Source: Dicaeum eximium
Taxonomy: Eukaryota; Chordata; Aves; Passeriformes; Dicaeidae
Direction: 5' to 3'
Assembly: GCA_013396995.1 (NCBI GenBank)
Contig: VWZP01002400.1
Location: forward strand, 930,001-994,000
Length of the DNA stretch: 64,000 nt
Under the pieces are notes generated by a model that saw only the letters and a list, made by a program, of their open reading frames with translations, ran no database searches and had not been told where the DNA came from. This document shows, in pieces, positions 50,961 to 62,318 of this stretch. Each line of letters starts with the position of its first letter. Within the stretch, counting starts at the first letter, position 1. The translations under genes were made by a program, and so were the position numbers.

Positions 50961-53900
50961 TTTCACGTCCTCCTGCCTGCTTTGACCTGGAAGCCTCTCT
51001 AAAGCCTTGGCTAATACCTAGGGGAATCTTAAGGCAGCTGCTACTATAGAGTACTTGTAATTACCCACAGTTACTCAGGCCTGTCTTGAAGCCCTTGTTG
51101 ACATATGGGCATAGTTTGGAAGGTCTCTCTATTAAAACAAGCCTTTAATTTAAATACATAAGATACTTTTAAGGAGTTTGTAACAATCAGTTAGTTTCAA
51201 TATCTATAACAGTGCCTAGGATTTTTTTTTTAATACCTGCAGAGATTTTCTTAGAATTCAGATAGGATAGAAAAAGCGTGAAAGAAAAAATGGCACAGAA
51301 ATGGATGACCCATTTTGCAGGGGGCCTTGACCTGTAGAAAAGGCCCTGCCCTTCCATAGCCAGTCCAGCAGGCATCAACAGACAGGAAAGCATCTTGTTA
51401 TTAACTCCTGCAGTGCTGCACCCTGAGAACAAAAGCTGTAAGAAACTTTGTTTCAGAACAGAACCATACTGTACCTTCACATTTTATTTTGTTTACTTTT
51501 TGTGTTAAAAATAGCAATCTCTCAGTTGGAAAGCTACCAATGTCATGGTTCTTGCAATCAGATCTTAGCTGGGCATCTGTTTTATGCTCTTCCTAAAGAT
51601 GGCAATTTGTTATAGCTGCGTGTTGTATGATACCCTATCTTGGGGTGATTTTGGGATATTCATATAGGAATAAGTGCTCAAACAGCTCGTTATCTTTTGT
51701 ACCAGTGCATGAAGAATGTAGTCGCTGGTAATCTCTGAAAGTACTAATCCAGCCTTATCCAGTTTAGTTTGTAATATCCAAAAGCAGCACAGAAAATATA
51801 GCAAGAAACACTAAAAGACCTTTGTGTTCACATTGATGTAAGGTAAGATTTATTTTAATGTGCTCATGGATTCTTAGAACCATGTATTTGCTATCACGTC
51901 ATCCTATAATATGTTAAAGAAATAATGCTTCCAAGAGCAAGATGGCAGATTGTCAACTACTGATGATGGTATTTCAGAGATATAGCATTTTTATAGATAG
52001 AATTACAAAAGAACAGCATTTATTGCCCATGGCAAGGAGCTCTGTTAGGTACTGACAGCATAGTAAGTTAAACTGAAATTCTCGTGCTCTTATTAGAAAC
52101 AGGAACATTAAGTTTAAAATCATCCCTTAGCAAGACTACTGTTACAAGTAGGCTCTGGGCAGAGGGTTACATTGATGGTTGTTCAGGACTATAAATTAAA
52201 AGAACACCAAAAAGGATGATTGACCTGTTAAATAGAGAGTGTTACTCTGTTTCACTTACCCTGTAGTGGGACCTGCAGCTGGCTCTGTGGTAGGAAAGGC
52301 CAGTGTACCCCTGAAGGAAAGGCTCAGGCCAGGCTCAGAGCAGCCAGACCCTACTTGAAGAGGAGCTACAAAGACAACAGGGTTAGGCTGTTTGTTGTGG
52401 TGGCAAGTGGTGTAACAAGGGGCAGCTTGGGAGGTTTCAGTTCTGTTTTCTGCCTTTTACATAAGTCTTCACCAAAAAATAAGAAATACAACTCAGAGAC
52501 AACCTCTTTGTACCAAAAAAATACAAGAGACAAATTCTTTCAACTGCTGTAAACCAGCACTTTTCAGTGGTGTTATGAAAATATTACAGTCACACAAGCT
52601 GGGTTTTCAAGTAGGACCAATATTGCTGTCAAGATATTGACAATCTGTTGTTTGAGGTGGACTGTCTCCTGACAGAGGTACAGATGTGGCAGATTGGAGC
52701 AATGCAGAGATAATTTATTTTTTAAAAAATCAGATAAGAGGTTGCATAAGAAAGTGTCATTTCTTGCATTGATGTCAATCTTCTATAAACAAAAAAAATA
52801 TTTTTATAGTAGTTTCTATAGTAAGAGAGACTGGGAGTCTGGACAGTGTTTCAGAGGGAAAGGACACAGAGGTGGTTCAGGAAACAACCAAAGCCTTGCC
52901 ATAGGTTGGAGTAAGAGATCTTTACCCAAATCCTCTGCATAAGAAAATGCAGAGCATCAGTACCAATATCCTAACTGAAATCCTATCTGAAATATGTTGT
53001 GTACTAAAATATTCATATTTGGTGGGAAAAAAAAAAATCCCCAAACAGTTTTCCTCATCATTGTTTGGTTCCATGAAACAGGCTCATCACTTGCAAAATA
53101 AATTGCGCTGCATTCATTTCATGACCAAAGGACAAATATAAAAGTAAAGCATCATATCTTTTTTCACTCACTCCACTCTTATCCCAACAGAATTCTGCAC
53201 TTGGAACTTGGCAGACAAATGTCGATTATTCTGCTTGCCCTCTTATGCCACCATTTAAATCACTGATGTCTTGGTCCAGAAGCTTTTATGCAAGTTGTTC
53301 CTAAGCACACAAGAACAGCAATTTAGGTAGCTGAGTGTGGGCTGCCCTAGGCTGACCCCAGTGCCACTGCAGCTGAGCCTGCATTGGCCAGGAGTTGTGC
53401 TTGTGTCTGCCAGTCCTGGGCAGGGCCTTGGTGAGCAACAATCCCAGGCTGAGAGTACATTTGCCTTCAGCTCTCAAAAGGTTAATTTACCGAAAGCTTG
53501 AACTGGAAGCATTTGCTAATGTGTACCCATTACAGCATGTCCACTCTGAAACACAAGGCGAGCAAAAAAATAAACAAAAAGAATTGAAAAGCCAGAATTG
53601 TGTAAAGCACAGTGTAAAAATAAGGTCAATACTTTGAGTAACGGAACTGCCTAAAACAAAGGACAGTAAAGAGAAAAGTAAGCCAATAAATCTTCTGATA
53701 TTTAGGTTATTCTGTATAAAAATTCTAATGTAAAAAGGGCATTATCTTCTATATATGGTATAACACATCATATCCACAATTTTATGCCTTATTAAGAAAA
53801 ATGCTTCTATGATATTTGTATATCAACTCATAGTATATTATGTATATTATGCTTTCCCATTAGAAGAGACCCAAAGTCATTAACAGAATTTGCATCTCTG

Positions 53901-54930
53901 TGTCATGACTAAACCTAATTCTAAATTCTAGGAGGAATTTTTTGGGCTTATACGCCAAAGTTTTGGTCTCAAGTCCCACCAACCTCCTATTGAAACAACT
54001 ACTGAAAAGGCCAGAACCACACCAAACAAACAAGGTAATGATGCACTGTTCTTTATTTAGCCTGAATACCTCCTGATGAGGTGAATATAAATATATTCCT
54101 CCTACCTCTTCTTTTCTCTGTACCCTGAGGTTCTTTTAAAGAGCAATTTTCTCTCCGCAGTAAAGTAGTGAGGATGAAGTTAGGATTTGTGTCCAAGGGG
54201 TGTCTATAGCTCTCAAGTAGCAAGATTTAAGTATTGATGGTTCAAAATTCTCTTCTCAATATATAATTTTCAAAATTTTTTTTTTAATTGAACATCTATT
54301 TTGTATACTGGGTATTTGGATTGACTTTGTTGTTAGTTTCATTTAGAAGAAAGAGATTATACAATGTTCCAGCATTTGTAAAAAGAAAGGAATCTGTATT
54401 CTCAGTTGCACACTCATTGTTTTTAAAAAGATAGTCTAATGGCTCTAAAAATGGATATATCTGAGATAAAGGAAAATTCTTTTTATTTCCAAAATGAGTA
54501 TGCAAATAAAGGGTTAAATGAGAGAGTCATTATTAGACATACAGATACTGCAGTTTTGGAGTCTCTGACAAGGTTGGTAACATCATTTACTCTGTGCTGC
54601 CATGTGCTTTCTAGTTCATTGGAACCATTTTAGCAATTAGAGCATGATTTATTCTCTAACAAATGTCTGAAATCCCTTGTTCATGTCCCTTAGAGAACTT
54701 GTTTCTAAATTATCAAAACTGCAAAATTATTTTAGCTATTGGCCAATTTATTACATTGCAGATTTCTACATTACTCCATCGTGCCTTTATAAAGATTATT
54801 CTAATTCTAATTTTTGGCTGAACTTGTTTATACATATTCTTGGATCACACCAAAACACTCATCTTTGTCAATATTCATTAGTGCTGTTCAGCTGAGAAAC
54901 CTACAGTTCTGACATCTTCCCTTAGTGGAA
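50961..54930. other. Non-coding stretch
   Basis: No supported gene. The sequence around 53395-53637 has a forward open frame with unremarkable composition and a Lys/Gln-rich end caused by an A-rich tract. Nothing else is recognised. Confidence 0.55.
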
Positions 54931-54949
54931 TTTTTTTTTTTTTTTTTTT
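54931..54949. repeat. Poly-T run (19 T)
   Basis: This is the longest uninterrupted homopolymer in the window. It is followed by AAGGTATG. It might be the inverted A tail of an old insertion, but no element body is seen beside it. Confidence 0.9.
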
Positions 54950-55053
54950 AAGGTATGATTAGGAATTCCAGAAAGAAAAACCTTCCATACAGGAGACAGA
55001 ACTCTTGAAAAGTTTGGAAAACTTTGAAAAACCACTACAATGCTTTAAGTGCC

Positions 55054-55165
55054 AATATATATATATATATAGATATATAGATATATATATAGATATATAG
55101 ATATACATCTATATCTATATCTANTATTTGTTTATTTATTTATTTATTTATATATGTATTTATAT
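55054..55165. repeat. AT-rich compound microsatellite containing an assembly gap
   Basis: (AT)n passes into ATAGATAT units, then TATCTATA units in the opposite sense, then one N at 55124, then (TTTA)n. The AGATAT and ATATCT arms on either side are self-complementary and could form a cruciform. Such sequence commonly breaks short-read assembly, so the true length is unknown. Confidence 0.9.
55124..55124. other. Assembly gap (single N)
   Basis: A single N inside the microsatellite. Unlike the gap at 3209, the flanks are not duplicated. Confidence 0.9.
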
Positions 55166-56094
55166 GAAGATTATAATGATGGCAGTCAATCTATGCAATG
55201 CGCTTGCACTGGGGATGATCAGAAGGGGAAAATTGATATTTCTCATCTGGTTTATAAGACTTTTTATGTTATTCAGTGGAGTTGACATATGGCATTTCTT
55301 TCATCTAGAGACTTGTTGATAATTGGTTTATAAAAGTTGTATTAATCTCTTGTATATAAAAAAAAATGGATTGGCAGTTAAGTGCAAAGGAAGTAAAATA
55401 GGGCTCATGGATGGTGATCTGGGCTAAGGTAGAAGGTGTGCTTTCCTATTTTCACTTTCTATGAGAAGGCTTGGTACTTTGTTAAATTAGGTGGCTAAAG
55501 GAGAATGAATGGAGCAATTTTGTGTTGAGTTTTACAGTTGATAATCTCCAGAGCTGGAGAGAAGGTATTCAGTCTAATATTTATTAAAATGCAGGAGTTG
55601 CATTTCACAGCACAAATCTAAAAATAACTGTAAGAACTTGAAGTGTGTGATAGTTTCTTTGTAAATGATAATTAATACATAATAGATTCCAATTAAAAAT
55701 ATGCATACAGTTCAGGCAAAGATTTTAAATTGCTTTACATAGGCATATAAATACTGCTACAGTAGAATTCGAATTCAAAGAAAGGTGACTGAAGGATAGT
55801 TCTCAAGATACAGTTTGGTTCCTACTCTTTCAAACTTCTCAGTTCTTAAACTAGAATTTAAACACAGGTCTCCTAAAGCTCTTCTCTTCTACCACAAGAA
55901 TATATTGTCTCCCTTGAGATATAAAGCCACAGACGACAGGAATTATTACACTGAAGAGTTTGTGAGTTGATATTTATTAGTCTTTCAAAGAAGTCACATC
56001 ATTATTCAGGAGAGGGATATAGAAATAAGTTCATTTCATGGCCATAGACCAGACCTCATTTTGAATATTTAATTTAGACTAAAAAGAAGACTTC
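55166..56094. other. AT-rich non-coding stretch
   Basis: Nothing recognised. It forms the left flank of the LTR insertion. Confidence 0.6.
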
Positions 56095-56100
56095 CCATTA
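56095..56100. repeat. Target-site duplication, left (CCATTA)
   Basis: CCATTA abuts the left end of the LTR, and the same six bases recur at 56733-56738 next to its right end. Five-base CATTA would fit equally well. Confidence 0.7.
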
Positions 56101-56732
56101 GTCCTAGGGTGACTTTATGGTGTTTGTATCCCCAGCTGTCTGTTCTGTTTATGCTGGCTATTAAGTTCTGCACGTTTAAGGCTGGTTCTGGAGTGAAGGG
56201 GGAGAAGAAGCGCAGTTTGTTTGCAGAGCCTCCACTCTCTGCCCCGCATCCTTCTCACGGACTGCGCTGTCCGCAGCACGGAGAGTGCTCTCCTTTGCCT
56301 TTCGTTAGCTTTTTTAGCTACCTGAAGCAGAAAAGTTCCTCAGAGTGTGGCTTTTCTTTTTCTTGGAACTGATCAGCTCTGCTCTGGATTGAAAACCCAG
56401 AAAAACACTGGGAGCTCATGCCTGTGGCCCACCAGGGCCCGGGATGAGGCATTTTCCAGGGCAGGATGACTGAAAAGAGAGTGAGCAAGCTGAGCTACAC
56501 ACGGAGAGGACTCTCTGAATCTGCCATCTCTTCAGAACAACGAGAGGTTCCATGGTTTAATATTACTCATTTTTGCATGTTTGTGAGTACTTTGCTTGTT
56601 AAATAAACAGTTTTTTCCACTTCTTTCAAAGTAGGTTTATGTCTCCCAGATTGATGGGGGAGCTACTTGAATTCCTTTTCTAGAGGGACCCCATTTGGAG
56701 GTTTCCTCCCAAATTTGCCCTAAACCAGGATA
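56101..56732 (+). mobile_element. Solo LTR of an avian ERVL-type endogenous retrovirus
   Basis: About 632 bp bounded by imperfect terminal inverted repeats: GTCCTAGGG at the left and CCCTAAACCAGGATA at the right. These are the ends I associate with avian ERVL LTRs. The left end appears to have lost its first base and about four internal bases, and the right end has mutated from the usual CA. A poly(A) signal AATAAA lies at 56602-56607, followed by T-rich sequence, so U3-R-U5 runs left to right. No gag, pol or env sequence lies on either side, so this is a solo LTR left by recombination between two LTRs. It is flanked by the CCATTA duplication. Open frames inside it are not genes. Confidence 0.85.
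56602..56607 (+). promoter_or_regulatory. LTR polyadenylation signal AATAAA
   Basis: An intact AATAAA hexamer about 125 bases before the right LTR end. It could still terminate transcripts that read into the element. Confidence 0.6.
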
Positions 56733-56738
56733 CCATTA
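56733..56738. repeat. Target-site duplication, right (CCATTA)
   Basis: The repeat of 56095-56100 at the right end of the LTR. It supports insertion by integrase followed by LTR-LTR recombination. Confidence 0.7.
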
Positions 56739-59700
56739 CATAATGAGTTTATTAATTTTAGAAAGTGAATGTAATATATGCCCTAAACCATTAAGAACTT
56801 ATGAGCTCTTTTCCTGCAAGACACATCCCTCCTATAAAAAGATGAACAAGTACTAGTTAGTTTTAACCTAGTCCTTATCCTTTGCAAAGCTGAATGAAAA
56901 CATGGGTTTGTAGTAGGTCTTAAAAGGTATATAAATTGCATGGACTGGTTTTTCTATGTTTTGGATTATTATTTACGACATATAATGGTAATATAACTTT
57001 TTTTTTAGTGGATAGATTATCTCTTTAGAAGAAAAATAAAATTAAGGCATATTCACCCAACTAACAGTAAAATTTACCAAATTTTCTAAATGCATGTGCA
57101 TTTCAGATCTCAGACCTTGAAAATTTTGAGTGCCCTGTATTCCCTTAGCACAGTAGGAGGCTGGGGAACCCATCATCTTGTGAGATGCAAGATTAGATAT
57201 TGGAATAATCTTCCACCCCCTCAATATTTACATCCCAATATTTCATCATCCTCCCAAGTCCATAGCCTTCTCCAGCATACATGGAGACAGATGGCTCAGA
57301 AGATTACAAGCTATGGAGATTTGGTGCTACAGACAGGTCCCCTGGTATTCTAAGAAAATTAACAATTTATTTAAACAGCTCTGTCAGATGCAATCCTCTT
57401 TGCCTCGTTTTGTCTCCTGCTGGCTCTGCCTCATGTAGGATTGCCTGCATGTAGATTTACTGGTTACAGATTCATCATGTAGGAAAGAAAAGGAACTTAG
57501 TCATGAGCTATATGACCCATGGGCACGCTGGACAAGCATGTGAGCATAACCGGAATAGCAGTCAAAAAATATCACACTTCTTATTGTTGTACCATCTTTA
57601 TGAAAGAACTCTCTCTTTCATGGAGCTGAAACAGATTCTTGCCTGTTGAGCAGCTCTAAATTAAGTCAAAGGATTATCTGTATCACAGTAGTCCCAAGCA
57701 ACACCAGATTTCAGATAAGGAGGTCACCAGCCTGACTCTGCACCCTGCCAAACCACTGCTGCTGCTGCCCACAGATGTGTCCGTGGATCAGACAGAGCTG
57801 CTCACTGACTGGTGGGCAGTGGGTGCCCAGGAGCAGGCACACAGCCAGCAGGTGATGGTTTTGCACAGAAAATCTCACGCTTCACTGATTATTGCTGCAC
57901 TGAGCAGTTTGTTGAGCTGGCCAGTGGAAACAGAGAGCCAAATTAAGGATCTGGCTCTTGTGGGAACTGTAGCTCTGAACTGATGAGAGGCCACTTAACA
58001 TGGAGTGATTAGCACATGTCTTGGTGTCACAGATGGGGAACCAGTTCTCCCTTTTCATTTCCTTGTCACAGCCAGGACGTGCAGGTCCCTCCAGCCAGAA
58101 GGCAGTCCCTGAACTGCCGAGCCTGCTTCCCCTGGCAAGGTGAGCTGGGAGAGCAGAGTCCACCCAAGGCCCTTACTTGAGAAAGAGCAGCAAAGTCACC
58201 AGGCAGAGACATGCTGGACTCCTGCTGCTCTGCATTTGCGAGGGATGCACACTGGGGCTTCTGCAACAAGGATGCAACAACACCCAAAGTGAGAGGCTGC
58301 AGCCAGTCACCATCCAAGACCTGAGCAAAGGGCAGCTGCTGTCCTAGAGTGTGCAATGAGGTCATCTCTGTGGAGCAGTGGAAACTGGGATGTATGCTTT
58401 TCTAGATTGGCTTGTTATTGAAGTTCTATTTGAAAATAGTGCATTTTCTCTTTTCCTTGGCAAAATAAGCATAGTTTCAGTAATTCTCATCTGTCACATA
58501 TTTTAACACAGCTTTTCTGAGTGAACTATCATTGTACATGCTACACAATTTGTCAACAATGTATTTACTCATCACTGGAAATACTGCACCTAGGACATTA
58601 GGACTGCATTTGCCTTTTTCACAAATTTAATTAAAAGGGATGTATAACTATCCTGTGATCCTCCCATACCCTGTCCTTTTCCACTCCAACACCCTGGGTT
58701 GAAATGTTCTTTGTTAAAATTATCATTCCCTGTGAATTTTCTGCAATTGAATTTCTCAGTTACCATTACTTTTTTCCATTGTCAACTAGAATTTCCTCCA
58801 TTACATTTGGAATATTCCCTATACATACAATTCTTCCCTCTTCAGCTATTACTAAATTTCATTAACACACTTCTCTCTTTTCTATGACAATCAGTACTGA
58901 AAATATAAAACAGGATCTGTTCCTACACTGGTCCTTGGAGAAAAGCAGCTCCTAGGGGGTGTCCAGTCCAGAAGTCCTGTTTTCTGCATAACACAGTGGT
59001 GTCCCTCCCCACCAGTCCCATCCCCATTTGTACACTCTCCTCCTCAGATGAACTAATTTCTTATGTGGCACCACCCTCAAATGCCTTAATCACAAGCATC
59101 TAATCTTTTATAATTCCTTTCTCAAGCAAATCAGTTCTGCCAGGTAGTTTGATGGCCTGATCTGCCATGATCGTTTTGTACAAAAGCAATACAGCTTTTT
59201 ATCCCACTTCTTACTTTTGTCTGTTTTCATACTTCTGTGCATTTACATGAGTCTAGTCCATGCTTCTTGCTTTTTCTCAAATGATAGTGATACCACCTTT
59301 ACTTTTCTTGTTCTATTTGTGAGTACAGTTAAAAATCCTTTGGCAATCCCCATAACTTCTTTAGCTATGTGAGCTAAACTTCACTTTTGTCAATTTTATG
59401 TTTACTCCTATATTTTCCAGCCTTTAAGTTTACCTTTTCCTGCTGATTAACGTTTGTTGGAGGGTTGTTTGTTTTTTTAATTCCTGCAGTTCTTGTTATT
59501 TCTGATATTAGTTCTTCTCCCTTCTCCTGGAGGTCTTCTCACTAACCACTTTTCATCCTAGGAGGTCTGGAGCCATTTCTTATCAGGTTCTTTTTTTTCA
59601 CTGAGGAATCAGGGTTCAAATCGGTTTTTCAACATTGACAGGAATAAACTTAGGTTTCTGCTCAGCGCAATCTCCGGCATCCATCTTCTCTCCTACTCTG

Positions 59701-60305
59701 GCTATGAAGACACACACTCTCTTAGGAAAACAAGTAAGTCTTTGCTTTCTAATTGGCATTACAGAAGGCAAAATTGGTTTTTCTGCAAGTGTATAATCAT
59801 ATATTTTCTCACGTGGCTTTCCACACACAGTTGGAAAAAACTCATTCAAAGGAAACTTAACTTCCCTCAATTCCCCTTTATTTCAATGTATAAAATACTG
59901 AGAGCTTTTCTGTTTCTTTTGCCTGTAGCAGAAAAGTGTCATGAAAATTTTTTTTAGGATTAAGTAAAAGAAAATTGTTAGCAATTCTACTAATCTAAGA
60001 TCCACGGGCATAAACTATTTTATAGTATTGCTACTTTGGTAGTTGCCCCAGTATACATCTATAATAAAGCAAGTAATTTGTCATGGTAAATATTTCAGTT
60101 CTTGGCTGCCTTACACCATGTGCAGTCCTTTGTACTTTTACAAAGGCACTTTAACTGGAGATGTCCACAAACTCCCAGTGGCCCACCCACTTTTCTCACC
60201 AGTCTTTATGACATCAGCTCCAAGGCTCCAGAGACTCAGACAGAGAGTCTCATTTTAGGCTCACACAAAATAGAATCCAAAGAGTATGAGTCAATTCATT
60301 ATTTC
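56739..60305. other. Non-coding stretch
   Basis: No supported gene. GC rises at about 57720-57860 and 58050-58340, with overlapping open frames on both strands. A reverse-strand open frame at 59616-59870 (84 codons, no ATG with context) has a protein-like composition but no convincing acceptor upstream, and its continuation is full of stops. Confidence 0.5.
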
Positions 60306-60374
60306 AATAAATTAAATAAAAAAATATCTTAAAAAAAAAAAGACACCAAAAAAAAAAAACCCACACAAAAAAAA
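60306..60374. repeat. A-rich low-complexity tract
   Basis: Consecutive A runs of 7 to 12 bases separated by short TATCTT, GACACC and CCCACAC interruptions. It is possibly a decayed poly-A tail, but no retroposon body is recognised on the 5' side. Confidence 0.85.
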
Positions 60375-62258
60375 TGTAGATGTTTCTGACAAAGACAAGA
60401 GGTTGTGGGAAACCTTTGGCTACAGTACCAATAAATAACTCTTTGAAATAAGCAGCATTGAAAAGTCTCCATGAAATCAAAGAATTTTGCCTTTTTCATT
60501 TCTCTTTACTCCAAACCTAGAAAAATCAAACTTTTCATGACTCTGTATAGTCTGTATAAGGATATTCTCAGTCTGGCATACAAGATGTCCTGATTTCCCT
60601 TAGTCTCTCAGTGAGCCCTGGTTGTAATTTGGCAGCTCTCAGTGGTCTCTGCAATTTAACTCAGCTGTTGACTGCAGCAGCCACCTTCCCATGTGAAAAC
60701 ATTTCCAAACACAAAAAGATGGGGATATAATTGCTTAAAGAAAAACACTGAAAAATCCATAAGCCAAGACCAAAACCAGTGAAAATACAGTTACGATCAC
60801 AGAATATGCCCCATTTCTCTCCCCCGTTTATGCCTGAGGAGGAGAATACAGGTTAAGTGAGCACAACAGCTGATCTCCTTGGAGTAAAATCTGTTGAAAA
60901 TACAAGTGCTCATTTACTGTTTTTCTAAAGGCCAGTGCATTGTGAGGAGAGTTCAGCAGCTATCAGTGTTCAGGTGAACATTTGTCTAGTGAAAGATCAC
61001 TAGAATCACATCCAGAGATGATGTGACATGAGTAGATCTCACATGTTTTGATGAGAAGTATGTTCTGGTTGTAGGAAAATCTCCAGAGTAAAACTGGTAA
61101 TGTTTTTGATATTATAGATATTATATTATAACAAGAAACTGTCCTGATGAAGAGAAGAAAAGAACCCCCTTCCCCAGAAAAATTTTTTGTTCTCCAGACT
61201 ATCCTTTCCTCAAAGCTCTGTGGTGCTTTGGGCTCCAAAACTTTAGGATAAGAATGGCAGAGAGAAGACTGAGTTATTCTTGCTCAGAAAAAGGCAAAAG
61301 GCATATGGGATAGATATGTCTGTTAATTCAAGCTTGTCTGTCTCTTCTGCTTTGTTTTCCTTCTCATATTGATAGTAGCAGCTAAATGTGAGTGATTAGC
61401 ATTCTAATCTCTGAAGCACCTGCATACAGCTAAAGATTTGCTAGCCTGCCTACAGGATTAGCAGGCCTAGTGCTGAAGTTAATGGAATTGGGTATTAAAA
61501 TCACAGAGGGAGTTTTGAAAATCACAAGAAGGGTGATCAGCACTTACCCAAGGCTGCTTTTAACTTAGGGAAGAGTTTCTTAGAGGATAGTCAGCAAATT
61601 ACTCTCCTGAAAATCCTGCAGATCAGTCATATATTGGATACCATTCAGTAGTGGCCTGCTTGGGACAGTTTATTTTTTTTAATTCTTAGTACAACTGTCA
61701 CTAATAAAACTTTAATTCATAGTGCTTAGTACATTTTTCTGAGGGGAAGAATCAAAGCACATCATCTTTTATGTACAGCCAGAATGTACGGATTTGAGTT
61801 GTTCGATTGCACTAATGTTTTTTCATAAATGTATAACAAGTGGTTGGATAAGAATGAAATACAAGCAGTGTGGGTATTTTGGTTCAAGCTTGTAGGTAAC
61901 AAAGAAAATAAGTAAAGTGGGAAGGGTAATTCTGACATGGAGAGGTGCAATTCCACTGAGATTGTTAATGACTGCAAAGCTCAGAGAAATCTAATTAGTG
62001 TTCTGGAATAGGTCAGATAAGGTCAAATATAAATGATGTGTAAAAAAAGATGTCATGCACACTTGGAACTCAATGTATCTGGGACCAATCAGTTGGGATA
62101 CCTAAGAATCTATTCACAGATATTTTGACTTTTCTGAAGTCTAAAATTTGTGGACTTAAATTTAAAATTATTAGTGTCCCAGAAATGCAAATCTAAAGCA
62201 GAGCTGTTTCCAGCAAGCCTAGCCCTCCTTACACTATTCCTTAGATAGGTCTTCTACT
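60375..62258. other. AT-rich non-coding stretch
   Basis: Nothing recognised. A small dyad (GCCTGC, 11-base spacer, GCAGGC) lies near 61445-61467. Confidence 0.55.
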
Positions 62259-62318
62259 TCAAAAAGAATGTCAGCTTCCCCATCAACCTCAAAATGAATG
62301 TCTACTTCCCCACCAATT
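62259..62318. repeat. 30-bp imperfect tandem duplication
   Basis: Units at 62259-62288 and 62289-62318 share TCAAAA-GAATGTC--CTTCCCCA-CAA and differ at six positions. The divergence implies an older event than the perfect 22-bp duplication at 14608. Confidence 0.9.

Noticed and set aside
59616..59870. Reverse-strand open frame of 84 codons with protein-like composition
   Set aside because: There is no convincing splice acceptor at its start or donor at its end, the continuation is full of stops, and I recognise no family. It stays a weak possibility of a decayed gene fragment.
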